Source of the DNA: Nonomuraea wenchangensis
GTDB taxonomy: Bacteria; Actinomycetota; Actinomycetes; Streptosporangiales; Streptosporangiaceae
Assembly: GCF_900111685.1 (NCBI RefSeq)
Contig: NZ_FOHX01000005.1
Coordinates: 434,001-498,000, forward strand
DNA: 64,000 nucleotides
Reading direction: 5' to 3'
Shown here: one piece after another, positions 1 to 7,832 of the stretch
How positions within the stretch are numbered: position 1 is the first letter of the stretch
Layout of the letters: the number at the start of each line of letters is the position of its first letter
Position numbers and translations under genes: made by a program
Notes under the pieces: model-generated
The model's input: the letters and a program-made list of their open reading frames with translations, nothing else
Told to the model about the DNA's origin: nothing
The model's database searches: none

Positions 1-1
1 C

Positions 2-766
2 GCGGGCATGCTGGTCCAGACGCTCACGCGCAACCCGCTCGCCGAGCCGGGCCTCCTGGGGGTCACCTCGGGGGCCGGCTTCGCGATCAACGTCGGCGGC
101 CTGCTCGGGCTGGCCGGCGGGCAGGCGGGGCAGCTCGCCCTGGCCTCGCTCGGCGCCGCGCTGACCGCCGTCCTGGTGTACGCGCTCGGCTCGGCCGAGC
201 CGCTGCGCCTGGTGCTGACCGGCGTCGCGCTCAGCGCGGTGCTCTCCGGGATCTCGCTCGGCCTGCGCCTGACGCTGCCCGACGTGTTCGACAGGTACCG
301 GTTCTGGTCGATCGGCTCGCTGGCCGGGCACGAGCAGGCGCCGCTCGCCCTCCCCGCCACGACGATCGTGCTCGCGCTGGCCGGCGCCGTCCTGGTGACC
401 CGGCCGCTCAACGCGCTCGTCCTGGGCGACGACGCCGCGCGCTCGCTCGGCGGGAACGTCGTGCGCACCCGGGTGGCGGTGCTGGTGCTGGTCACCCTGC
501 TCGCCGGGGCGGCCACCGCGGTCGCCGGGCCGATCGCCTTCCTCGGGCTCATGGTGCCGCACCTTGCCAGGCGGCCGGCCGGTGGGTCGGTCCCGTGGCT
601 GATGGCGTACACGATGGTGCTGGGGCCGGTGCTGCTGCTGGCCTCGGACGTCACCGCGCGGGTGCTGCTGCCGACCGGCGAGGTGCCGGTGGCTGTGGTC
701 ACGGCCTTCGCGGGCGCACCCGCGCTCATCTGGGCGGTACGCCGGCGCGGACGGGTGGCGGCATGA
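2..766 (+). CDS. FecCD-family ABC importer permease, 5' truncated
   Basis: Membrane permease subunit of a ferric-siderophore type ABC importer (FecCD/BtuC family). The frame is open at the window edge, so the N-terminus lies outside; about 254 residues remain of the usual 330-350. The visible part opens in the conserved TRNPLAEPGLLG segment, is almost wholly hydrophobic, and keeps the loop GPIAFLGLMVPHLARR that in this family contacts the ATPase. Its stop overlaps the next start (ATGA, 763-766), so the two permeases are translationally coupled and presumably form a heterodimer. No binding protein or ATPase is in view, so the substrate (iron-siderophore most likely) is inferred from family only. 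Confidence 0.9.
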   Translation, partial: AGMLVQTLTRNPLAEPGLLGVTSGAGFAINVGGLLGLAGGQAGQLALASLGAALTAVLVYALGSAEPLRLVLTGVALSAVLSGISLGLRLTLPDVFDRYRFWSIGSLAGHEQAPLALPATTIVLALAGAVLVTRPLNALVLGDDAARSLGGNVVRTRVAVLVLVTLLAGAATAVAGPIAFLGLMVPHLARRPAGGSVPWLMAYTMVLGPVLLLASDVTARVLLPTGEVPVAVVTAFAGAPALIWAVRRRGRVAA

Positions 767-1836
767 GCCGGCCCGTCGCCGCCCCGCCCGTCCTGACCCG
801 GTCCGTCGTGCTGCGCGTGGGCCCGTGGTCGTTCCGTGCCGGCCGCCGGACACTGGTGGTGTCCGGCGTGCTGCTGGCCGCGGCCCTGGGCGTGGGCCTG
901 CTCGGCCTCTGCCTGGGCGGCGGCTCGTGGACCGCCCCCGGCGAGGTGCTGGCCGCGCTGGCCGGCCACGGCGACTCGGTCGTCGTGGTACGCGAGTGGC
1001 GCCTGCCCAGGGTCGTCGCCGGACTGGCGTTCGGCGCGGCGCTCGGCCTGGCGGGCGCGGTCTTCCAGAGCATCACCCGCAACCCGCTCGGCAGCCCCGA
1101 CGTCGTCGGACTGGACGCCGGCGCCTACACCGGCGCGCTGTTCGCGATCACCGTGCTGGGCGGCGGTCCGGGGACGCTCGCGGGCAGCTCCGTCGCGGGC
1201 GGCCTGCTGGCGGCGGCGGCCGTCTACGTGCTGTCGCTCGGGACCCGGCTGAGCGGGCTGCGCCTGATCGTCGTCGGGATCGCGGTGAACGCCATGCTGA
1301 CGGCGCTCAACTCCTGGATCGTGCTCCGCGCCGACCTGGACGTGGCCATCGCCGCCACCGGCTGGAGCTCCGGCTCGCTGAACGGGCTGGACTGGGACGA
1401 GATCGCCGTGCCGATCGCCGTCATCGTCGCGCTCGCCCTGCTGCCGGCGGCGCTCTCGCCCGCGATGCGGCAGACGGCGCTCGGCGACGAGCAGGCGATC
1501 GCCTCCGGCGTGCGGCTGAACCCGCTGCGGCTGCTGCTCGTGCTGGCCGGCGTCGGCTGTACGGCGACGGTGACCGCGGCGGCGGGGCCGATCATGTTCA
1601 TCGCGCTGGCCGCGCCGCAGATCGGCAGGCTGCTGGCGGGCACGGCCGGCGTCGCGCTCGCCCCGGCGGCGCTGGCGGGCGCGGTGCTGCTGTCGGCCGC
1701 CGACGTGGTCGCGCAGGTCCTGCTCGCTCCGGTCGCCCTGCCCGTGGGCGTGGTGACGACGGTGATCGGCGGCTGCTACCTCATCGCCCTGCTCGCCAGG
1801 AAGGCCCGGCGCGCGGCCGGCCCGCCCGCCTCCTGA
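763..1836 (+). CDS. FecCD-family ABC importer permease (second subunit)
   Basis: Second membrane permease of the same iron-siderophore type importer, 357 residues, the normal family length. I chose the ATG at 763 because it overlaps the upstream stop and gives a short charged N-terminus before the first membrane span; longer in-frame starts run into the upstream gene. The FecCD signatures ITRNPLGSPDVVG and AAGPIMFIALAAPQIGRLL are present, with about nine or ten hydrophobic segments. The pairing of two different FecCD permeases resembles FepD/FepG. It is the last gene of its operon; the next gene runs the opposite way. Confidence 0.92.
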   Translation: MSRPVAAPPVLTRSVVLRVGPWSFRAGRRTLVVSGVLLAAALGVGLLGLCLGGGSWTAPGEVLAALAGHGDSVVVVREWRLPRVVAGLAFGAALGLAGAVFQSITRNPLGSPDVVGLDAGAYTGALFAITVLGGGPGTLAGSSVAGGLLAAAAVYVLSLGTRLSGLRLIVVGIAVNAMLTALNSWIVLRADLDVAIAATGWSSGSLNGLDWDEIAVPIAVIVALALLPAALSPAMRQTALGDEQAIASGVRLNPLRLLLVLAGVGCTATVTAAAGPIMFIALAAPQIGRLLAGTAGVALAPAALAGAVLLSAADVVAQVLLAPVALPVGVVTTVIGGCYLIALLARKARRAAGPPAS

Positions 1837-1860
1837 CGCGGACGAGCCGTCCCGAGGGTG

Positions 1861-2631
1861 TCAGGCGGGGTGGCTTGTGCGCATTTCGTGCTCGATGTCG
1901 CGGGCGGTCACCGACAGCGCGCCCACCAGCTCGGGCAGCCGGTTGCGGGAGAAGCGGCTGGTGGGCATCGACACCGACAGGGCCGCCTGGGCGCGGCCGT
2001 CCGGGCCGCGTACGGCCCGGCCGACGGCGGTGACGCCCGACTCCGTCTTGCCGGCGTTGATGGCGAAGCCCCGCTCGCGGACGTTGCGCAGCTCGCGGCG
2101 GAGCGCCGTCAGGTTGGGCCGCTGGTCGAGCCGGTCGGCCCACTTGTCCTCGCCGTAGAGCCCGTCGAGCCGCTCCTGCGGCAGGTCGGCGAGCAGGACC
2201 TTGCCGCCCGAGGCCAGGTGGGCGGGGAAGACCATGCCCTCGCGGTTGCCGACCCGCAGCGCCTGCGTGCACTCGACGGAGCCGATGAAGCGTACGTGGT
2301 CGCCGGAGAGTATCTGCAGGTTCGCGCTCTCCTGGACGCGTTCGACCAGGGCGGCGATGTGCGGCATGGCGACCGCGCGGAGCAGCGCGGTGTGCGACTG
2401 GGAACGGCCGCCCAGCGAGAGCACCGGCCCGGCGGCGTACTGGTGGTCCTCGCGGCGGACCGCGAAGTCGCGGTAGACGAGCATGGCCAGCAGCCGGTGC
2501 GCGGTGGAGGGCGCCACCCCGAGCCGCCGCGCCGCCTCGCCCACCCCGAACGGGCCCTCGACCTGGAGCATGACCGCGAGCTGCAGCGCGTGATCGACGC
2601 TGCGGACGAGATAGTTGGGAGGATTCTTCAC
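1861..2631 (-). CDS. IclR-family regulator, probable regulator of the gentisate operon
   Basis: IclR-type transcription factor of 256 residues: an N-terminal winged helix-turn-helix (LVRSVDHALQLAVML, then GVGEAARRLGVAPSTAHRLL) and a C-terminal effector domain (LASGGKVLLADLP, and AINAGKTESGVTAVG). A longer frame exists, but I chose the GTG at 2631: AGGAG lies 8 nt upstream and the protein then starts as family members do. It is divergent from the gentisate genes across a 106-bp gap containing an inverted repeat, so local control, probably with an aromatic acid or ring-cleavage product as ligand, is inferred. Confidence 0.88.
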   Translation of the reverse strand: MKNPPNYLVRSVDHALQLAVMLQVEGPFGVGEAARRLGVAPSTAHRLLAMLVYRDFAVRREDHQYAAGPVLSLGGRSQSHTALLRAVAMPHIAALVERVQESANLQILSGDHVRFIGSVECTQALRVGNREGMVFPAHLASGGKVLLADLPQERLDGLYGEDKWADRLDQRPNLTALRRELRNVRERGFAINAGKTESGVTAVGRAVRGPDGRAQAALSVSMPTSRFSRNRLPELVGALSVTARDIEHEMRTSHPA

Positions 2632-2652
2632 AGCAGAATCTCCTATTCTTTT

Positions 2653-2691
2653 CCGCTCCCCACCATACAAGCTGGAGACCTGCGGGAGCGG
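2653..2691. promoter_or_regulatory. Inverted repeat between IclR gene and gentisate operon
   Basis: CCGCTCCC at 2653-2660 and GGGAGCGG at 2684-2691 form a perfect 8-bp inverted repeat separated by 23 bp, in the middle of the divergent intergenic region. The position suits an operator for the adjacent IclR protein. The spacing is wider than a classic IclR site, so an mRNA hairpin is an alternative. Confidence 0.35.
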
Positions 2692-2737
2692 CGGCGTGCC
2701 GTCGCGTCGTCCCGCGTCAAGGACGCTAGGAGTGGAC

Positions 2738-3886
2738 ATGACCGAGATCGCGAACTCCCCGGTTCGCCTCACCGCGGTCGACTCGCCGGATCAGCCGACG
2801 CCGTCGGCGGCCCTGGAGGAGCTGTACCGCGGCTTCGAGAAGGAGCTGCTGGTCCCGCTGTGGACCGAGATCGGCGACCTGATGCCGGTGCACCCGAGGA
2901 GCAAGGCGGTCCCGCACCTGTGGCGGTGGGAGAACCTGGTGGCGCTGGCCGGTGAGGCCGGGCACCTGGTGCCGGTCGGCAGGGGAGGGGAGCGGCGGGC
3001 GATCGCGCTCGCCAACCCGTCGCTCGGCGGCCGGCCGTTCGCGACGCCGACGTTGTGGGCGGCGATCCAGTACCTGATGCCGGGCGAGGACGCCCCCGAG
3101 CACCGCCACACCCAGCACGCCTTCCGCTTCGTCGTCGAGGGCGAGGGCGTCTGGACGGTGGTCGGCGGCGACCCGGTGCCGATGCGCCGCGGCGACTTCC
3201 TGCCCCAGGGCGGCTGGAACTGGCACGCGCACCACAACGCCGCCGACCGGCCCATGGCCTGGATCGACGGCCTGGACATCCCGTTCCAGTACGTCACCGA
3301 GTCCCAGTTCTTCGAGTTCGGCCGCGACCGGATCAGCGACGCCGAACGCACCACGCCCGAGCGGTCCCGCTCCGAGCGGCTGTGGGGGCACCCGGGGCTG
3401 CGTCCGGTGTCCGCGCCCGGCGCGCAGACCTCGTCCCCGCTGCTGGCCTACCGGTGGGCCGACACCGACCGCGCCCTCGCCGACCAGCTCGCGCTGGAGG
3501 CCGAGGGGCACGCCGGCACCGTCGAGCCCGGCCACGCCGCCGTCCGCTACACCAACCCCACCACCGGCGGCGACGTGCTGCCCACCATCCGGGTCGAGAT
3601 GCACCGCGTGCGCGCCGGAGCCGAGACCGCGCCCCGCCGGGAGACCGGATCCTCGGTCTACCAGGTCTTCGACGGCAGCGGCCGGATCACCGTCGGCGAC
3701 CGGTCGTGGTCGGTGACCCGCGGTGACCTGTTCGTCGTGCCCTCCTGGACGCCGTTCTCGGCGCGTTCGGAGGCGTCGGCGTCCGACTCCGACTCCGGCT
3801 CGCTCGACCTCTTCCGGTTCAGCGACAGCCCGATCTTCGAGGCGCTGCGCCTCGACCGCTCCGATGTTGAAAGGCCGCAGGCATGA
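2738..3886 (+). CDS. Gentisate 1,2-dioxygenase
   Basis: Cytoplasmic Fe(II) ring-cleavage dioxygenase turning gentisate into maleylpyruvate; 382 residues, a bicupin. The first cupin carries the expected metal motif EHRHTQH (His122, His124) followed by FVVEGEG, and WHAHHN near 162-167 supplies the later His; the second cupin (VYQVFDGSGRITVGD, then RGDLFVVPSWTPFSA) is degenerate, as is usual. The ATG at 2738 has AGGAG just upstream. It leads an operon in which the next three genes complete the conversion of 3-hydroxybenzoate to central metabolites, and its stop overlaps the next start by ATGA. Salicylate-type substrates are cleaved by some relatives, but the context favours gentisate. Confidence 0.93.
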   Translation: MTEIANSPVRLTAVDSPDQPTPSAALEELYRGFEKELLVPLWTEIGDLMPVHPRSKAVPHLWRWENLVALAGEAGHLVPVGRGGERRAIALANPSLGGRPFATPTLWAAIQYLMPGEDAPEHRHTQHAFRFVVEGEGVWTVVGGDPVPMRRGDFLPQGGWNWHAHHNAADRPMAWIDGLDIPFQYVTESQFFEFGRDRISDAERTTPERSRSERLWGHPGLRPVSAPGAQTSSPLLAYRWADTDRALADQLALEAEGHAGTVEPGHAAVRYTNPTTGGDVLPTIRVEMHRVRAGAETAPRRETGSSVYQVFDGSGRITVGDRSWSVTRGDLFVVPSWTPFSARSEASASDSDSGSLDLFRFSDSPIFEALRLDRSDVERPQA

Positions 3887-4722
3887 GGTTCGCCACCATC
3901 CGTACCGACCAGGGGGACACCCGCGCCGTGCGGGTCGAGGGGGAGACCCTGGTCGACCTGGGGCTCGCCGACGTCGGCGAGCTGCTGGCCCGGCCCGACC
4001 GGGCCGAGCTCGCCGTCCGCGCGGGCGAGCCCGTGGCCGGGTTCGCCGGTTTCGCGCCCGTCGTGCCGAACCCCGGCAAGATCGTCTGTGTGGGGCTCAA
4101 CTACCGCAACCACATCCTCGAGATGGGGCGGGAGCTGCCGGAGTACCCGACGTTGTTCGCCAAGTATCCCGAGGCGCTGGTCGGCGCGTACGACGAGATC
4201 CAGCTCCCGCCGGAGTCCGACAAGGTGGACTGGGAGGCCGAGCTCGCGGTCGTCATCGGGGCGCGCGTGCGGCGCGCGGACGAGGCCGAGGCCGAGGCCG
4301 CCATCGCCGGGTTCGCCGTGCTCAACGACGTCACCATGCGCGACTGGCAGTACCGCTCGCCGATGTGGCTCCAGGGCAAGACGTGGGAGGCCAGCACGCC
4401 GTTCGGGCCTTACCTGGTCACGCCGGACGAGCTGGAGGGCGGCGTGCGGCCCTCGCTCACGCTGACCGGCTGGGTGGACGGCGAGCAGGTGCAGCAGGCC
4501 GACACCGCCGACCTCGTGTTCGACCCGGTGGACCTGGTCCGCTACGTCTCCACGATCCTCACGCTGAACCCCGGCGACGTCATCGCCTCCGGCACGCCGG
4601 GCGGCGTCGGCCACGCCCGCAAGCCCGCCCGCTACCTCGCCGACGGCAGCGTCCTCGCCACCGAGATCACCGGCCTCGGCCGCTCGGAGGTCAAGGCCGT
4701 CGCCGAACCGGCCGCGCGATGA
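3883..4722 (+). CDS. Fumarylacetoacetate hydrolase family protein, probable fumarylpyruvate hydrolase
   Basis: FAH-family hydrolase of 279 residues that in this setting should cleave fumarylpyruvate to fumarate and pyruvate, the last step of the gentisate pathway. The family core is present: CVGLNYRNHILEMG, the metal-binding DWEAELAVVIG (residues 116-126; two of the acidic ligands), NDVTMRDWQ, KTWEASTPFGPYLV, and GDVIASGTPGGVG near the C-terminus. An N-terminal beta-rich segment of about 70 residues precedes the catalytic domain. Both ends overlap neighbours (ATGA at 3883 and at 4719), so expression is coupled to the dioxygenase and the isomerase. Fumarylacetoacetate is the other family substrate, but no tyrosine pathway gene is nearby. 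Confidence 0.9.
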   Translation: MRFATIRTDQGDTRAVRVEGETLVDLGLADVGELLARPDRAELAVRAGEPVAGFAGFAPVVPNPGKIVCVGLNYRNHILEMGRELPEYPTLFAKYPEALVGAYDEIQLPPESDKVDWEAELAVVIGARVRRADEAEAEAAIAGFAVLNDVTMRDWQYRSPMWLQGKTWEASTPFGPYLVTPDELEGGVRPSLTLTGWVDGEQVQQADTADLVFDPVDLVRYVSTILTLNPGDVIASGTPGGVGHARKPARYLADGSVLATEITGLGRSEVKAVAEPAAR

Positions 4723-5465
4723 GCGAGGACCCGATGAGCGGCGGCCCGATGAGCGGCGACCGGAGCCGCGCCGACAGCCTGCGCTGGACGGCCGAGGGCA
4801 GCACGGTCTTCTTCGACGCCCTGGCCGGGCTGCCGGACGGGCGCCTGGACGAGCCGACCGCGCTGCCGGGCTGGAGCGGCAGGCACCTGCTCGCGCACGT
4901 GGCCGCGAACGCCGCCGCGCTGGCCAACCTGGTCCACTGGGCGCATACCGGCGAGGAACGGCCCATGTACTCCTCCCCGGAGCAGCGTGACGCCGACATC
5001 GCGGCGGGCGCCGCCAGGCCCGCCGCCGAGCTGCGGGAATGGGCGGCGCGGGCCGCGGACGACCTCGGCGCCCGCCTCGCCGAGCTGGACGAGCGGCAGT
5101 GGAAGGCGCACGTCCGCACCGCGCAGGGCCGTACGGTCACCGCCGAGGAGATCCCCTGGATGCGCGCCCGCGAGGTCATGGTGCACGCCGTGGACCTCGG
5201 CGCGGGGGTGACGTTCGACGACCTGCCCGCGGACTTCCTCGCGGCGCTGATCGCCGACATCGCGGCCAAGCGCGCCGCCGCCCCCGGCCCGGCGCTCACG
5301 CTCACGGCCAGCGGCGGCGGCACGTGGCGGATCCCCGGCTCCGGGGAGCCCGTCCCGCTCACCGGGACCCTCGCGGGCCTGGCCGCCTATCTCTCGGGCC
5401 GGGGCTCCGGCGGCGTCACCGGCGAGGCGGGCGGCCCGCCCCCCGAACTTCCGCGCTGGCTCTAG
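4719..5465 (+). CDS. Mycothiol-dependent maleylpyruvate isomerase
   Basis: Converts maleylpyruvate to fumarylpyruvate using mycothiol, the actinobacterial thiol; 248 residues. The DinB-like N-terminal domain shows HLLAHVAANA (His56, His60) and REVMVHAVDLG (Glu152, His156). His60, Glu152 and His156 have the same spacing as the metal triad I recall for the corynebacterial enzyme. A C-terminal MDMPI domain (LTGTLAGLAAYLSGR) follows. The start at 4719 overlaps the preceding stop; nearby Met codons (residues 6 and 11) are alternatives. It lies between the hydrolase and the hydroxylase, which fixes its role well. Its presence implies a mycothiol-making organism. Confidence 0.92.
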   Translation: MSEDPMSGGPMSGDRSRADSLRWTAEGSTVFFDALAGLPDGRLDEPTALPGWSGRHLLAHVAANAAALANLVHWAHTGEERPMYSSPEQRDADIAAGAARPAAELREWAARAADDLGARLAELDERQWKAHVRTAQGRTVTAEEIPWMRAREVMVHAVDLGAGVTFDDLPADFLAALIADIAAKRAAAPGPALTLTASGGGTWRIPGSGEPVPLTGTLAGLAAYLSGRGSGGVTGEAGGPPPELPRWL

Positions 5466-5507
5466 CCGCTCGCATCTGCCGCTCGCATCTGAAGGAAAGG
5501 AACGGAC

Positions 5508-6761
5508 ATGGTCGGACACGGCCGCGACGCCGACGTCGTCGTGGTGGGCGGGGGCATCGGCGGCCTGGCCAACGCCCTGGCGCTCACGCTGAAGGGCCTG
5601 CGGGTCCGGGTGCTCGAACAGGCCCACGAGTTCGGGGAAGTGGGCGCGGGCCTGCAGATCGCGCCCAACTGCACGCGCATCCTCGACCGGTGGGGCCTGC
5701 TCGACGAGGTCACGTCGCTCGGCGTGCTGCCCGAGAGCATCGTCATGCGCGACGCGATCGACGGCGAGGTCCTCACCCGGCTCGACCTGCGGGACGTGGA
5801 GCGGCGCTACGGCTTCCCGTACATGGTGATCCACCGCAGCGACCTGCACGGCACGCTGCTGCGCGCCTGCCGCCGGGCCGGGGTGGACCTGGTCAACGAC
5901 GTCACGGTCACCGGGTACGAGCAGGCCGCGGACGGCGCGGTCGCCGTGCACGCGGGTGGCCGCGAGCGGGGCGCGGTCGTCCTCGCCGCCGACGGGCTCC
6001 GCTCCGTGGCCCGCCGCCTCCTGAGCGACGACGAGCCGGTCAGCTCCGCCTACGTCGCCTACCGGGGCGCGGTGCCGTTCGAGCAGGTCGCCCGGCTCGA
6101 CGTGCAGCCGAAGGACGTGGTGGTGCACGTCGGCCCGCGCTGCCACTTCGTCCAGTACGCGCTGCGCCACGGCGAGATGTTCAACCAGGTCGCGGTCTTC
6201 GAGTCGCCGAAGGCGCTCGCCGGCGAGGAGGACTGGGGCACGCCCGACGAGCTGGACGCGGCGTTCACGGCGACCAGCGAGCAGGTGCGGGCCGGGCTGC
6301 CGCTGATGTGGCGCGACCGCTGGTGGCGGATGTTCGACCGCGATCCGATCGACGACTGGGTACGGGGCCGCGTCGCCCTCACCGGCGACGCCGCGCACCC
6401 GCCGCTGCAGTACCTGGCGCAGGGCGCGGTCATGGCCATCGAGGACGCGTGGGTGCTCTCCGAGCACGTGGCCCGCCTCACAGGCGCAACCGGTGCGGCG
6501 GGCGTGGACTGGGACGCGGCCCTGGCGGCCTACAACGCCGTCCGTCCCCTGCACTGCCGCCGGGTGCTGACCACGGCCCGCGCCTGGGGCAGGCTCTGGC
6601 ACCACGACGGTGAGCAGAGGGAGTGGCGTAACGCCGTGCTCCGCGAGCGGGACGTCCACGACTACGCGTACGTGGACTGGCTCTTCGGGCCGACGGCGCT
6701 CACGCCCGGCGAGCTGCCGCCGATGTTCCCCGGGTACGACGGCGAGCCAGCCCTGGCCTGA
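5508..6761 (+). CDS. FAD-dependent monooxygenase, probable 3-hydroxybenzoate 6-hydroxylase
   Basis: Flavoprotein aromatic hydroxylase (group A, PHBH fold) of 417 residues. It shows the Rossmann motif VVVVGGGIGGLANALAL at the N-terminus, the mid-sequence VLAADGLRSVAR, and the second FAD motif GDAAHPPLQYLAQGA near 290-305. In a gentisate operon this enzyme should para-hydroxylate 3-hydroxybenzoate to gentisate with NADH and oxygen. A salicylate 5-hydroxylase role cannot be excluded, because known versions of that activity are multicomponent or CoA-dependent rather than this type. GAAAGGAA lies about 9 nt before the ATG. It is the last gene of the operon, 42 bp after the isomerase. Confidence 0.88.
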   Translation: MVGHGRDADVVVVGGGIGGLANALALTLKGLRVRVLEQAHEFGEVGAGLQIAPNCTRILDRWGLLDEVTSLGVLPESIVMRDAIDGEVLTRLDLRDVERRYGFPYMVIHRSDLHGTLLRACRRAGVDLVNDVTVTGYEQAADGAVAVHAGGRERGAVVLAADGLRSVARRLLSDDEPVSSAYVAYRGAVPFEQVARLDVQPKDVVVHVGPRCHFVQYALRHGEMFNQVAVFESPKALAGEEDWGTPDELDAAFTATSEQVRAGLPLMWRDRWWRMFDRDPIDDWVRGRVALTGDAAHPPLQYLAQGAVMAIEDAWVLSEHVARLTGATGAAGVDWDAALAAYNAVRPLHCRRVLTTARAWGRLWHHDGEQREWRNAVLRERDVHDYAYVDWLFGPTALTPGELPPMFPGYDGEPALA

Positions 6762-6809
6762 TTGCGGTCCGCCGTAACGGTGGTTTCGGGTCCGATCGGC
6801 CGAAGATTT

Positions 6810-6823
6810 CGGGAGCGCTCCCA
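6810..6823. promoter_or_regulatory. CebR/LacI-like operator (distal)
   Basis: CGGGAGCGCTCCCA matches 13 of 14 positions of TGGGAGCGCTCCCA, the operator I know for actinomycete CebR/CelR-type LacI regulators of cellobiose use. The core GGGAGCGCTCCC is a perfect 12-bp palindrome. It lies 50 bp after the hydroxylase stop and is probably the distal partner of the site at 7117. Confidence 0.55.
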
Positions 6824-6891
6824 CATGCTCAGCCATCAGCTTGACCTGCGCTGACTGAATCTTCGGCCGCCGACCGCCCGGCGGGAAGGCG

Positions 6892-6913
6892 AAGGCCGGC
6901 CATTGCCGGCCTT
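6892..6913. terminator. Hairpin after the gentisate operon
   Basis: AAGGCCGGC (6892-6900), loop CATT, then GCCGGCCTT (6905-6913): a perfect 9-bp stem 130 bp after the last gentisate gene. No long T tract follows, which is normal for actinomycete terminators. Confidence 0.5.
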
Positions 6914-7116
6914 TCCGCATGAGGTCTTGACATCGCAGGCAGGCGAATTGCTCAAACAGTTGAGTAGACCGTTCCATTCTTTCGGACGGGCCGTTCAATA
7001 TGCTCTGAGCTGGCCTTTTGAGGTCGCATCACAATCAGTCAGTATCGATGCAAGTTCCGGCGAGTACCTAATTTCATATTGAGACCGGCTCCGCGGAGAG
7101 GGATGTCATACTGCGC

Positions 7117-7130
7117 TGGGAGCGCTCCCG
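7117..7130. promoter_or_regulatory. CebR/LacI-like operator (proximal)
   Basis: TGGGAGCGCTCCCG, 13 of 14 to the CebR-type consensus, 34 bp before the first gene of the glycan operon. Together with the site at 6810 (about 307 bp away) it could allow repression by looping. No LacI-family gene is in the window, so the regulator would act from elsewhere. Confidence 0.6.
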
Positions 7131-7163
7131 CCGACCCGTCCCCGACCTCCGAGGACCCGGTAC

Positions 7164-7829
7164 GTGAATCATCCCGACCCCCCGCTCGACGCCCGCCGCC
7201 CGTGGGCCGCGCACATCTGGTGGATCGCCCTGGCCACCGGCGCCGCCGGCTTCGCCTTCGTCTGGCTGGCCACCCCGCACACCCGCGACATCGAGGCCGC
7301 CTGGCAACTGGCCGCCAAGCTGCTCGCCTTCGCCTGCCTGTGCTGCGCGATCGCGTTCTTCCCGTGGGTGTCGCCGCGGCTGCACTGGCTGCTGTACGTC
7401 CCGTTCGTGGTCCTGACCGGCTACCTCGTCCCGCGCATCAGCTGGTTCTACTACGGCGACGGCGCCCGCGCCCACGGCGACGCCTTCTACACCCACCTCT
7501 ACCTGCTGCTCTATCCGGGCATCGTGCTCTCCGTCGCCGCCGCCTACCGCATCGGCGGCGGCTCGCCGGGCCGCTGCCTGAAGATCATGGCCACCGGCGT
7601 GCTGATCGTCTTCTCCGGCTTCCTCGACGTCATGTGGCAGGTGGTCAACCCGGTCGCGATCCCCGAGACCATCGACGCCCCGCACATCAACCTGTTCACC
7701 GGCGGGCCGATCTCGTTCGGCGCGGCGATCTGGTTCACGCTCGCGCACGTCCCGATCATCGCCGGGATCAACCTGCTGCCCCTCGACCGCTGGATCGAGC
7801 GCCTGACCGGCGCCGCCCCGAGGAGGTGA
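7164..7829 (+). CDS. Multi-pass membrane protein of unknown function, first gene of glycan operon
   Basis: I do not recognise a family. The 221-residue protein has about six hydrophobic segments (near 20-40, 47-67, 75-93, 115-135, 145-165 and 185-205), with conserved-looking polar patches YYGDGARAHGDAFYTHLY between spans and NPVAIPETIDAPHINLFTGG before the last span. It has no signal peptide and is likely an integral cytoplasmic-membrane protein. It starts the operon downstream of the CebR-like site and ends 3 bp before the GT2 gene, with AGGAGG overlapping its end. A partner of the polyprenol-linked sugar pathway, for example lipid carrier handling, is conceivable but unproven. Confidence 0.75.
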   Translation: MNHPDPPLDARRPWAAHIWWIALATGAAGFAFVWLATPHTRDIEAAWQLAAKLLAFACLCCAIAFFPWVSPRLHWLLYVPFVVLTGYLVPRISWFYYGDGARAHGDAFYTHLYLLLYPGIVLSVAAAYRIGGGSPGRCLKIMATGVLIVFSGFLDVMWQVVNPVAIPETIDAPHINLFTGGPISFGAAIWFTLAHVPIIAGINLLPLDRWIERLTGAAPRR

Positions 7830-7832
7830 CCG

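Larger units (their letters stand above)
6762..7163. other. 402-bp intergenic region with operators and a hairpin
   Basis: No convincing gene. It holds two LacI/CebR-like palindromes (6810-6823 and 7117-7130), a terminator-like hairpin (6892-6913), and a further inverted pair CGGCCGAAGAT (6797-6807) and ATCTTCGGCCG (6859-6869). Its middle part (about 6925-7080) is clearly more AT-rich than the flanks, as expected for a promoter region of the downstream operon. Confidence 0.6.

Noticed and set aside
4632..6998. 788-codon minus-strand frame over the gentisate operon
   Set aside because: Antisense shadow of the isomerase and hydroxylase genes, with no domain signature.
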